DNA of 10,637 nt from assembly GCA_000493965.1 (NCBI GenBank), contig AWNV01000034.1, positions 22,106 to 32,742 on the forward strand, written 5' to 3'. The notes below the pieces were generated by a model that was given only the letters and a program-made list of their open reading frames with translations, had not been told where the DNA came from and ran no database searches. The translations under genes were made by a program, and so were the position numbers. The first letter of the stretch is position 1; every line of letters starts with the position of its first letter. The stretch comes from Candidatus Aminicenans sakinawicola JGI OTU-1. GTDB lineage: Bacteria; Acidobacteriota; Aminicenantia; Aminicenantales; Aminicenantaceae. This document shows positions 1 through 6,275 of the stretch, piece after piece.

Positions 1-1026
1 GGGAAATTTTATTTCAAACTCCCGCAAGATATTTTTCTCTGAGTATTCCCCTAACTTTAATTTTATATCCTTAGTTTTTCCTTCCCTTTCAATTTTCATT
101 GGAACATTATCTCCTGGCTTTCTCCTTCTGATTTCATCAGCAAGCATATCAGTACTTGTTATTTTTATGCCATCAAACTCCAAGATAATATCTCCTTTTT
201 CTAGTTTTGCCAGTTCGGCTGGAGATTCATCTTCAATACTAACAATCTCCACTTCTCCATCTTCATTCTCTGCAATTGAAACACCGATCCACCCTCTTTC
301 AACTTTCCCTTTTTTCTTTATTTCAGAGACAACATTTTTAACGATGTGGACAGGAACAGCTTTTACCATTGCAGAAGAAGGCCCTTCCTCTCTGTTGAAT
401 AAAAAACCTGTGCTTCCGGTTTCCTTCCTTCCAATCTCATAAACCACACTGTCAGAATAAACCCCTCTAACCAAGCCAATCATATGCCCTTTGCTATCAA
501 TAACCGGGCTTCCGCTGGTACCCGGGACGACCCAAACATTCAAACGGAGCGTATCCTTACTAATTGAACTCACAATTCCCTGTGTGACAGCAGCTTTATT
601 TTCAGGCGATATACTGACAACTCCTATCCAGGAGCCGGTTGAGACATCCCCCGTCTTTCCTAAGGATATAGGAGTTAATTTGTTTCCTTTGATTTTGATT
701 AGTGCCAGGTGAGTCATGGAATCCATGCCCATAAACTCTGCCTGAATTTTTTCCCCATCCGAAGTAGTAATAAATATTTCTTCTTCTCGAGGCGATATGA
801 GAGCTGTTGTCACTATGTGCCCATCCTTGTCAATAATGACTCCGGTTGCAACCTTTCTTATCCCGTTTCTGACTTCTACTCTTACGACTGAAGGATATAC
901 TTTCTTTACTACATCTTTAACCGGTTTTTCATCATTTAATATCGGACCTGCTTCTGCATTTAAACTAAAAAAGATCAATGCTAAAAATCCGGCCAAACAA
1001 AATGCCATTTTATTTTTTTTGTTCAT
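1..1026 (-). CDS. Exported HtrA/DegP-like PDZ protein with a degenerate catalytic triad (3' end outside window)
   Basis: 342 codons are visible; the reading frame is open at the left edge, so the C-terminus is missing. Residues 1-26 form a signal peptide (KKNK, then a hydrophobic core, then an AEA cleavage site). Residues about 34-205 follow the trypsin-like HtrA fold (VIIDKDG, SDGE, LALIKIKG, GTSGSPVID). A PDZ domain follows at about 243-325 (GWIGVSI, KLEKGDIILEFDGI). The serine of the GNSGGP-type motif is kept (Ser171), but the TNNHV histidine position reads TTALI (Leu76) and the TDLA aspartate position reads THLA (His106). Proteolysis is therefore unlikely; a binding or sensing role is inferred. 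The AAGGAGG ribosome site at 1037-1043 overlaps the stop codon of the upstream anti-sigma-like gene, so the two are co-translated. It may act in the periplasm on the anti-sigma partner, as DegS does, but without cutting; that is a guess. Confidence 0.85.
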   Translation of the reverse strand, partial: MNKKNKMAFCLAGFLALIFFSLNAEAGPILNDEKPVKDVVKKVYPSVVRVEVRNGIRKVATGVIIDKDGHIVTTALISPREEEIFITTSDGEKIQAEFMGMDSMTHLALIKIKGNKLTPISLGKTGDVSTGSWIGVVSISPENKAAVTQGIVSSISKDTLRLNVWVVPGTSGSPVIDSKGHMIGLVRGVYSDSVVYEIGRKETGSTGFLFNREEGPSSAMVKAVPVHIVKNVVSEIKKKGKVERGWIGVSIAENEDGEVEIVSIEDESPAELAKLEKGDIILEFDGIKITSTDMLADEIRRRKPGDNVPMKIEREGKTKDIKLKLGEYSEKNILREFEIKFP

Positions 1027-1041
1027 TTTAAACTAACCTCC

Positions 1042-1440
1042 TTAATATTTAATTGAAGCATCGGTACTTTCAGAGACTTGCTCTAATATATAAATCGTCT
1101 GGGCTTCATGTGATAAATTCCGGATTTCTCCTGAATAATTCACTTTTTCTATTATTGGAATAGATGGCCTTCTCCCACGTTCTTTTTCTATCATGGACTC
1201 TGAAGATAGGCCTTTTTCCAGCGCTGAAAACTTTGCGGTTTCCCCATGAGGAAGGATGAATAAACTCGTTATAACAATGATTACCGCTAGTGCACTAAAA
1301 GCTCCTGCGAATGAAAGACGGAGCTGCCTTGTCCTGACATTTTTTACTTTTCTTTTAGAGAGCTCTACCAAGACTCTCCCCTCAAAATTATCAGGAGCTT
1401 TGACTCTCTCTATATTTTTCATGAAGTCAAATTCTTCCAT
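1042..1440 (-). CDS. Putative single-pass anti-sigma factor of module A, no zinc motif
   Basis: A protein of 132 residues if the ATG at 1440 is used. An in-frame ATG at 1455 gives 137 residues, but it has no ribosome site, whereas a GGGGAG motif lies 7 bases before the 1440 ATG. The cytoplasmic N-terminus contains an APDNFEGRVLVEL stretch of the kind often seen in anti-sigma proteins. One membrane helix follows at about residues 43-64 and then a roughly 68-residue outer domain with no recognised fold. The HxxxCxxC zinc motif found in the other two anti-sigma genes of this window is absent; there is no cysteine. The call rests mainly on position: the start overlaps the end of an ECF sigma gene by 14 bases, and the stop overlaps the ribosome site of the HtrA-like gene. 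The partner assignment is inference. Confidence 0.65.
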   Translation of the reverse strand: MEEFDFMKNIERVKAPDNFEGRVLVELSKRKVKNVRTRQLRLSFAGAFSALAVIIVITSLFILPHGETAKFSALEKGLSSESMIEKERGRRPSIPIIEKVNYSGEIRNLSHEAQTIYILEQVSESTDASIKY

Positions 1441-2017
1441 TTGCCTTCTCCCCATTTTTAAAAATATTAATTTTATCCGATTTTTCTTCCAATCCCTTTT
1501 TTATACAATTTCTTCCCCTGCTTATTCTTGCTTTTATAGTCCCAATGGGTTTGTTCAGTATTTGAGCAATTTCCTCTTGAGAAAATCCTTCTATATCCTT
1601 AAGAATAACCGGGATTTTATATCTAGGATGAAGGGAATTTATAGCTTCTCTCAAATCCTTGATCAAATCCAAATTCTTTTGATTTCTAGTATATGCTAAT
1701 TTCGTATTGATGTTATTTTCAGCCTTCTCGAAAGATACAGAAGGAAATCTCCGCGTTTTTTTCATTTCTGTTTTAGCCAAGTTTGAAGCAATTGTATATA
1801 TCCAGGAAGATAAAGGAGCTATCGGTTTATATTTGTTCGCTTTAAAATAAACTCTCATGAATGTTTCCTGTGCTAATTCTACTGATTTCTGATAATCTCC
1901 TGTCAATTGCCATAGAAAGTTGACTATTTTGTGCTGGTATATGTTGACAATTTTCGTAAAAGCCATCTCATCGCCTTCTTGCACTTTTCCTATCAGTTCG
2001 TGTTCATCCATTCTCAT
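1427..2017 (-). CDS. ECF-type RNA polymerase sigma factor (module A)
   Basis: 196 residues, normal for an ECF sigma factor, which has only regions 2 and 4. Region 2 spans about 8-90 (AFTKIVNIYQHKI, the LAQETFMRVYFKA motif of 2.2, and SSWIYTIASNLAKTEMKK of 2.3-2.4). Region 4 spans about 118-176 with a helix-turn-helix (GFSQEEIAQILNKPIGTIKA, then RISRGR). It should direct core polymerase to a small stress regulon and be held inactive by the overlapping downstream membrane protein. The start is ATG at 2017; an ATG six bases in (2011) is possible, and both have only a weak GGAAA ribosome site. It is divergent from the module B sigma gene across a 196-base gap. Unlike modules B and C, I found no AACTT/GTCTA ECF promoter ahead of it, so it may not autoregulate through that motif. 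Confidence 0.93.
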   Translation of the reverse strand: MRMDEHELIGKVQEGDEMAFTKIVNIYQHKIVNFLWQLTGDYQKSVELAQETFMRVYFKANKYKPIAPLSSWIYTIASNLAKTEMKKTRRFPSVSFEKAENNINTKLAYTRNQKNLDLIKDLREAINSLHPRYKIPVILKDIEGFSQEEIAQILNKPIGTIKARISRGRNCIKKGLEEKSDKINIFKNGEKANGRI

Positions 2018-2069
2018 TTTTCCAAACTTTATTTTCCTTTAAATAGTTGCAATTTGTCTACAACATTTG

Positions 2070-2098
2070 ATTTTATCTTCTTTACTTTTATGAGTAAA
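2070..2098 (-). promoter_or_regulatory. Possible housekeeping-type promoter for module A
   Basis: On the minus strand TTTACT (2098-2093), a 17-base spacer and TAAAAT (2075-2070) lie about 50 bases before the sigma start. The -35 matches the consensus in four of six positions and the -10 in five. The region is very AT-rich, so chance matches are likely. Confidence 0.3.
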
Positions 2099-2113
2099 TA
2101 ACATAGTTATAAC

Positions 2114-2142
2114 TTGTTTTCACTATTATTATAAAATATACT
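2114..2142 (+). promoter_or_regulatory. Candidate housekeeping-type promoter upstream of module B
   Basis: TTGTTT (2114-2119), a 17-base spacer and TATACT (2137-2142) give an optimal-spacing sigma-A/sigma-70 type promoter. Transcription would start near 2149, leaving a leader of about 65 bases before the GTG at 2214. It lies upstream of the ECF-type promoter at 2172-2200, so the operon probably has basal and induced start sites. AT-rich context limits confidence. Confidence 0.45.
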
Positions 2143-2171
2143 TGTTCTAAATTATTCATAAAAACTGCCAT

Positions 2172-2200
2172 GGAACTTTTTTCTCCAAAATCTCGTCTAC
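2172..2200 (+). promoter_or_regulatory. ECF-type (sigma-E-like) promoter of module B
   Basis: GGAACTT (2172-2178), a 16-base spacer and GTCTAC (2195-2200) match the classic ECF promoter pattern of a -35 with an AAC core and a -10 of the GTCnAA type. The same arrangement precedes the module C sigma gene, with 19 of 29 positions identical. Only 13 bases separate the -10 element from the GTG start, so the transcript would have an exceptionally short leader. Autoregulation by the encoded sigma factor is inferred. Confidence 0.72.
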
Positions 2201-2213
2201 AAAGGTGAGGTAA

Positions 2214-2774
2214 GTGCAATTAGAAAAGATTATAGAAAAATGTCTGGAAGGAAACGAAGGAGCTTGGAGAATGCTCATTGACACCTATTCTAAAAAGATT
2301 TTTAACATGGCTTATCAGTTCTCTGGAAAATATGAAGAAGCTGAAGATGTAACACAAGAAATTTTTCTAAAACTTCACTATTCTCTATCCAAATATGATT
2401 TTAATAAAAATTTCATCGCATGGCTTCTTTCTCTCACAAGAAATTACCTCATCGATCAATACAGAAAAACAAAATGGAAAAATAAAACACGCGATGAGTT
2501 TAATGAATATTATCTTGCCTCGTTTAAAGGCATGGGTCCTGAGGAAAGCATTTTGAAGGAAGAAACTAGAAAATTTATCTGGGAAGGATTCAACAACCTT
2601 TCATCAGAGATGCGAATGGCGGTTATCCTCAGAGATATTCAGGGCAAAAGATACAAAGAAATAGCAGAAATCATGAGCCTGCCTCTCGGAACGGTTAAAT
2701 CACGCGTTAATAGAGGAAGGCTTCAGCTGGCAAGAATCCTCAAAGAAAAAAAGAAGGAAAAAAATGGAATGTAA
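2214..2774 (+). CDS. ECF-type RNA polymerase sigma factor (module B)
   Basis: 186 residues, starting with GTG. No ATG lies near the expected N-terminus (the next is at residue 20, inside region 2), and AGGTGA at 2203-2208 can serve as ribosome site. Region 2 covers about 6-86 (CLEGNEGAWRMLIDTY, AEDVTQEIFLKLHYSL, FIAWLLSLTRNYLIDQYRK). Region 4 covers about 123-176 (LSSEMRMAVILRDIQGKRYKEI, then LPLGTVKSRVNRGR). A lysine-rich tail ends the protein. It should direct transcription of its own operon and perhaps of module C through their shared promoter motif. Its last 11 bases overlap the start of the zinc-finger anti-sigma gene, the usual arrangement for stoichiometric translation of such pairs. 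Confidence 0.95.
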   Translation: MQLEKIIEKCLEGNEGAWRMLIDTYSKKIFNMAYQFSGKYEEAEDVTQEIFLKLHYSLSKYDFNKNFIAWLLSLTRNYLIDQYRKTKWKNKTRDEFNEYYLASFKGMGPEESILKEETRKFIWEGFNNLSSEMRMAVILRDIQGKRYKEIAEIMSLPLGTVKSRVNRGRLQLARILKEKKKEKNGM

Positions 2775-3261
2775 ATACATCGAAGAACTTTTATCTCCTT
2801 ATATAGAGGATGAGCTTAACTTAAAAGAAAAACAAAGAGTTGAAGAACATTTAAAATCCTGCCAGAAATGCACGGATCTTTTTTTATCTATTAAAGAAAC
2901 AACAATGACTCTGGCTGATTTTCCAGAAGTAGAGGTAAGCAAGAACTTGCTGGAACGCCTTTATAAGACGCCTGTTAAAATGAGAAAATTCAAAATCAGC
3001 TTTGATTTTCTTGGGAGCCCCTCACTCCAACCCATCCTGGCTGCAGTTTCTGTTTTCCTTATTCTGATATCGTGCTACATATACAATCCAAATAAAAATC
3101 TCATTAACAAATCCCTAAACCGGCAGATTCATATCGGATACAGTAAAATCGAGAGGCTGGTTGCCAAGGCAGAATCTTTCTCAGATTCCCTGGGTGGGTA
3201 TAAAGAAAATATAATTGTTTCTCTTAAGGATATCAATCCTTTCGGAGAAACAGAGGAATAA
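2764..3261 (+). CDS. Zinc-finger anti-sigma factor, single-pass membrane protein (module B)
   Basis: 165 residues. The N-terminal cytoplasmic part is a zf-HC2/ZAS domain: Cys3, then His29, Cys33 and Cys36 in the HxxxCxxC pattern (EEHLKSCQKC), expected to bind zinc and clamp the sigma factor. A membrane helix spans about 88-107, followed by a short outer domain of about 58 residues. The start at 2764 has an AAGGA ribosome site five bases upstream, inside the sigma gene. The short outer domain has no recognised sensor fold; how it is released is unknown. The next gene lies 26 bases on, after a GGAGG ribosome site, so this is part of one operon with the membrane proteins that follow. Confidence 0.9.
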   Translation: MECKYIEELLSPYIEDELNLKEKQRVEEHLKSCQKCTDLFLSIKETTMTLADFPEVEVSKNLLERLYKTPVKMRKFKISFDFLGSPSLQPILAAVSVFLILISCYIYNPNKNLINKSLNRQIHIGYSKIERLVAKAESFSDSLGGYKENIIVSLKDINPFGETEE

Positions 3262-3287
3262 AGATTTTATAAATTTGGAGGTATAAA

Positions 3288-3779
3288 ATGGAAGAAAAAG
3301 TAATCGTTAAAAGACCACCAAAATCCCCATTACTCGCAGGAATACTATCGTTCTTTTTTCCTTTTGGTGTTGGCGCTCTCTATAACCGCCAGATTCAAAA
3401 GGCCTTGGTCCACCTTATCGCTTTTTCTCTTCTGGTTACCCTTCTTGCAAATGGCGAAGGCTCTCCTGTTTTCCTAGGACTGCTTCTTGCTGGATTTTAT
3501 TTTTACCAGATCATTGATTCCATCAATGTTTCTTCAAGTATTAACCGAAGAGCCATTCATGGTGAAGAAGAAATTACAGAAGATTTTCCTGTGGCTATAA
3601 AATCCGGCTCGATTTTTTGGGGAATTATTTTAATCGCCCTTGGAGGAATATTCCTCATGGCTAATTTTAACTTCCTTATCAACTATGACATTGTGTTCGA
3701 TTTCTGGCCTTTCATTGTCATCGTCATCGGTATTAAACTTATTGCAGACTATTATTCACGTAAAAAACAGGAAAGTTAA
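3288..3779 (+). CDS. Multi-pass membrane protein: TM2-like N-terminus with a LiaI/LiaF-like C-terminal region
   Basis: 163 residues with five likely membrane helices. The N-terminal part (about 10-80) begins KRPPKSPLLAGILSFFFP and has a G-x-G-x-LYN turn, like TM2-type two-to-three helix membrane domains. The C-terminal part (about 106-154) has two helices around a short loop, with WGIILIALGGIFLMAN and DFWPFIVIVIGIKLI, the pattern of the LiaI-LiaF-like transmembrane region (PF18917/DUF5668 type). The ribosome site GGAGG at 3277-3281 is excellent. LiaF-type proteins are membrane inhibitors or sensors in the Lia envelope-stress response; whether this one behaves that way is inferred from family resemblance and from its place behind a sigma/anti-sigma pair and before a DUF4097 protein. 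Confidence 0.75.
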   Translation: MEEKVIVKRPPKSPLLAGILSFFFPFGVGALYNRQIQKALVHLIAFSLLVTLLANGEGSPVFLGLLLAGFYFYQIIDSINVSSSINRRAIHGEEEITEDFPVAIKSGSIFWGIILIALGGIFLMANFNFLINYDIVFDFWPFIVIVIGIKLIADYYSRKKQES

Positions 3780-3798
3780 AAAACTTAAGGAGAAAAAA

Positions 3799-4005
3799 AT
3801 GGCTAAACAAAAACGTACAGACCCTCTTGTATGGGGAATCATACTAGTCCTAGTAGGTCTTACCATTCTTCTTAGCAATCTTGGTACTTCCATATGGGAT
3901 ACAGTAGCTCGTCTCTGGCCATTAGTACTTATTGTGTGGGGAGTCTGGAAGCTTTACTACGGAATAAAAGAACAAAATGAAGAACCCGAAAATATTCAGG
4001 ATTAA
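3799..4005 (+). CDS. Small LiaI/LiaF-like two-helix membrane protein
   Basis: 68 residues. The start at 3799 is chosen because an AAGGAG ribosome site sits at 3787-3792, six bases upstream; the longer open frame reaching back to 3640 overlaps the preceding gene and lacks such a site. Two membrane helices (about 10-27 and 35-54) surround a short loop: DPLVWGIILVLVGLTILLSN and LWPLVLIVWGVWKLYYG. This is the same LiaI/LiaF-like unit as the C-terminus of the preceding gene (WGIIL, L.G, WP..VI..G), so the two probably derive from a duplication. A charged tail of about 14 residues ends it. Likely part of a membrane complex with its neighbours; function otherwise unknown. Confidence 0.8.
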   Translation: MAKQKRTDPLVWGIILVLVGLTILLSNLGTSIWDTVARLWPLVLIVWGVWKLYYGIKEQNEEPENIQD

Positions 4006-4007
4006 AA

Positions 4008-5306
4008 ATGAAAGCAAAAGAAATCATCCTTTTAATTTTCATCATCATTGCCGGGGTAATCTTTTTCCATGCCCAAACAGGAAAAATTCATTTCGACTCT
4101 TATTGTGGTGACGGTTTTATCTTTTTCTGTGATGAATTCGAATATGAAGAATCACAGGAAATCGATCCCCCCTTCCCTCCTGAACTTCAAGTCATAAATG
4201 CCCATGGAGATGTTGAAATACAAGGAACTGAGGAAGTAAAGATAACTGTTGTTTTCGGGAAAAAAATCTGGCGCAGAAATGAAGAACTGGCAAAGGAAAT
4301 TTCTGACAAGTTGAAGATGTCAGTGAATAAAGGCACCAATGAGTTGACGATTTCGACAAACCGCAATGACTTCAAGCGGAAAAATTTCAAAACAAGCTTT
4401 ACGTTTTTTATTCCAGAAGGAATGAATGTCAATGTAAAAAATTCGTATGGAATTGTTAAAACTTACAAACTGGGGAACACTAATATCATCAACCGTCATG
4501 GAAAAGTCATTGCTTCAGAAATAGATGGAAATATTTTTGTTCGAAACAGTTACGAAGATGTCGAAGTAGAAAATGTTCAATCCGACTGCCGTATAGAAAG
4601 CAGCTACTCTTCTCTTACAGCAAAAAGCATCAAAGGAAACACCCATATTATCCATAGATACGGTACAATTCATCTAGAAGATTTCTCACAGGATGTTACG
4701 GTTGAAGGTTCCCATAATGAAGTCTTCGGCCAAAACCTATCAGGTACTGTTGAAATTGAGAATTCCTATGAAAAAATTATATTACTCAATGCAGGCCCCA
4801 CAAAAATCATAGGTAACCATTCATATATAGAAATAAATGGAATAGATGGAGACCTTGGAATAACTGATAGATACAGCAAAGTAAGATTGAATAATATCCA
4901 TGGCAACCTGACAATAGATGGAAAAAGTCTTGGTATTTACGGAAACACAATAAGCGGAGACAAGATCAATATTTCTTCATCATATAATGACATCGAACTT
5001 GATAAATTTTCTGGAAAAACAACCATTCTTCTATCCCACGGAAAAATAATTCTGAGGCCTTCTCCTCTTACCCAGCCAATAGAAGTTAAAGGCACATATA
5101 CAGATATAACATTACACTGGCCTTCTGAGGGAAAATACCCTGTTGAAGCCCAAAACAAGGGCGGTAATATTAAATGGGAGCTTCCTTTTGAACCCACGTT
5201 CCATAAAGAAAACAGCCTCTCTATAATCAAAGCATTTTCTGATGAAAAAGAAAATCCCAGGATCTTCCTTTCAACCAGCTACGGATCAATCAGGATTTTA
5301 GAATAA
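4008..5306 (+). CDS. Membrane-anchored DUF4097-type beta-solenoid protein (LiaG/adhesin-like)
   Basis: 432 residues. An N-terminal hydrophobic segment (about 6-21) without a clear cleavage site suggests a signal anchor, with the rest outside the membrane. Residues about 60-140 form a beta-rich domain (INAHGDVEIQG, VNKGTNELTIST). From about 140 to 370 there is a ladder of roughly 18-residue repeats, each with a Ser/Arg then Tyr/His then Gly/polar turn: tyrosine or histidine at about 147, 164, 182, 200, 218, 236, 254, 271, 289, 326, 344 and 364. This fits the beta-solenoid of DUF4097/putative adhesin proteins, the family of LiaG. A CAGGA ribosome site lies six bases before the ATG, and the preceding stop is two bases away. 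It is the last gene of module B and ends 12 bases from a convergent gene. Confidence 0.78.
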   Translation: MKAKEIILLIFIIIAGVIFFHAQTGKIHFDSYCGDGFIFFCDEFEYEESQEIDPPFPPELQVINAHGDVEIQGTEEVKITVVFGKKIWRRNEELAKEISDKLKMSVNKGTNELTISTNRNDFKRKNFKTSFTFFIPEGMNVNVKNSYGIVKTYKLGNTNIINRHGKVIASEIDGNIFVRNSYEDVEVENVQSDCRIESSYSSLTAKSIKGNTHIIHRYGTIHLEDFSQDVTVEGSHNEVFGQNLSGTVEIENSYEKIILLNAGPTKIIGNHSYIEINGIDGDLGITDRYSKVRLNNIHGNLTIDGKSLGIYGNTISGDKINISSSYNDIELDKFSGKTTILLSHGKIILRPSPLTQPIEVKGTYTDITLHWPSEGKYPVEAQNKGGNIKWELPFEPTFHKENSLSIIKAFSDEKENPRIFLSTSYGSIRILE

Positions 5307-5318
5307 GACTAGATACGA

Positions 5319-6215
5319 TTAACTTTTATATTTCAGGCTGAATATTTTTTCTGACAGATGACCATTTATTTTTATATTGAAATATGAAATAAGGTTTGTA
5401 AGGTCCTTTTTATATTTTGTAACATATCGGACAAAGTGCATTTCTTTTTTATCTCTTAGAAGATTCTCAAATTCATTTACTTCATCACGCAGCTCAATCA
5501 AATAATGATTAATTGTACGGTACTGAGCATTAATACTGATCAAGTCTTTTTCTTTTATTTGCTTAAAATCAATATATAGTGGAAGAGACTGAAGGATATT
5601 AAAACCCTCGCTTCGCAGCTCACTTAGATATTCTTTTATTTCCTGAAAAAAGGATTTATATTCGAGAGGATTTTTCAGCTTTTGTTCAGCTTTATCAAGC
5701 AAAATCTCATATTGATTTTTTAATGAAGTTATCAGATCTTTAACTCCGAAATATTTTCTCTTAAATTGGAAAAGGTCAATGAAATCTCTGCCGATATAAA
5801 TCTTATCATTGTAATTTGTCATCAGTTCCCGGGGAGAATGAGTATAGAATTTAATCTCATATCGCCTCCCCTCCGAATCTCTTTCTCTCATCCTGGCTAA
5901 AACAAGAAAATTATTTTGCTCAATAAAATAGCTGTTTACATCTAAAAGAACAGAATATTTGGCAAGATTTTGGATAATATATTCTTTGATGTAATTGAGA
6001 ATATCACTTTTTTTGTTTATAAAATCGCTTATTACTTCGTTCGGACTTGGATTTATGACAGAATAAGATGGTGAAAGAAGATAAAAGACAGGGCCTGCTC
6101 CAAGTTCAATATAAAGATTTTTTAACGCATTCTGGTGTAAGTCGTCAAGAAGAAAACTCTTGGACGGCGGTAAATTCTTAATGTCAAGCTTAGAAAGTTC
6201 TTCGACTTCGTTCAT
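5319..6215 (-). CDS. Hypothetical cytoplasmic protein, mostly helical
   Basis: 298 residues, not recognised. There is no signal peptide, no membrane helix and no cysteine at all. The first part (about 34-125) looks like a small alpha/beta domain (LYIELGAGPVFYLLSPS, YSVLLDVNSYF, NNFLVLARMRERDSEGRRYEIKFYTH). From about 155 to the end it is rich in Lys, Glu, Leu and Ile with long predicted helices, possibly coiled coil (about 160-205 and 232-275). The start is ATG at 6215 with a weak AAGGG site nine bases upstream. The preceding lipoyl-enzyme gene ends 60 bases away in the same direction, so co-transcription is possible. Its 3' end faces the DUF4097 gene 12 bases away with no visible terminator. 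No function is proposed. Confidence 0.75.
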   Translation of the reverse strand: MNEVEELSKLDIKNLPPSKSFLLDDLHQNALKNLYIELGAGPVFYLLSPSYSVINPSPNEVISDFINKKSDILNYIKEYIIQNLAKYSVLLDVNSYFIEQNNFLVLARMRERDSEGRRYEIKFYTHSPRELMTNYNDKIYIGRDFIDLFQFKRKYFGVKDLITSLKNQYEILLDKAEQKLKNPLEYKSFFQEIKEYLSELRSEGFNILQSLPLYIDFKQIKEKDLISINAQYRTINHYLIELRDEVNEFENLLRDKKEMHFVRYVTKYKKDLTNLISYFNIKINGHLSEKIFSLKYKS

Positions 6216-6240
6216 TAGCGAAAACCCTTGTTTATGAACG
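6209..6240. repeat. 7-bp inverted repeat spanning the start codon of the 298-aa gene
   Basis: CGTTCAT (6209-6215) and ATGAACG (6234-6240) are perfect inverted arms with 18 bases between them; one arm contains the ATG. It also includes the weak ribosome site in the loop. It could be an operator or an RNA hairpin hiding the start, but a 7-bp match is also possible by chance. Confidence 0.3.
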
Positions 6241-6275
6241 CAATGTTATCATCAAAAATTAAAAAAATCAATATG

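Noticed and set aside
167..1036. Several plus-strand open frames of 60-91 codons
   Set aside because: All are antisense to the HtrA-like gene, whose minus-strand reading gives a clear signal peptide, protease-like fold and PDZ domain.
1256..1699. 147-codon open frame on the plus strand
   Set aside because: It lies antisense to the well-supported sigma and anti-sigma genes, is full of Phe, Ser and Leu, and has no ribosome site or recognisable motif.
2056..2063. GTCTACAA, a second copy of the module B -10 sequence
   Set aside because: No AAC-type -35 element lies 15-17 bases upstream (the nearest AACTT is 26 bases away), so it is probably a chance repeat.
4187..5230. Minus-strand open frames of 81 and 97 codons inside the DUF4097 gene
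   Set aside because: They are shadows of a regular repeat-coding gene and have no independent support.
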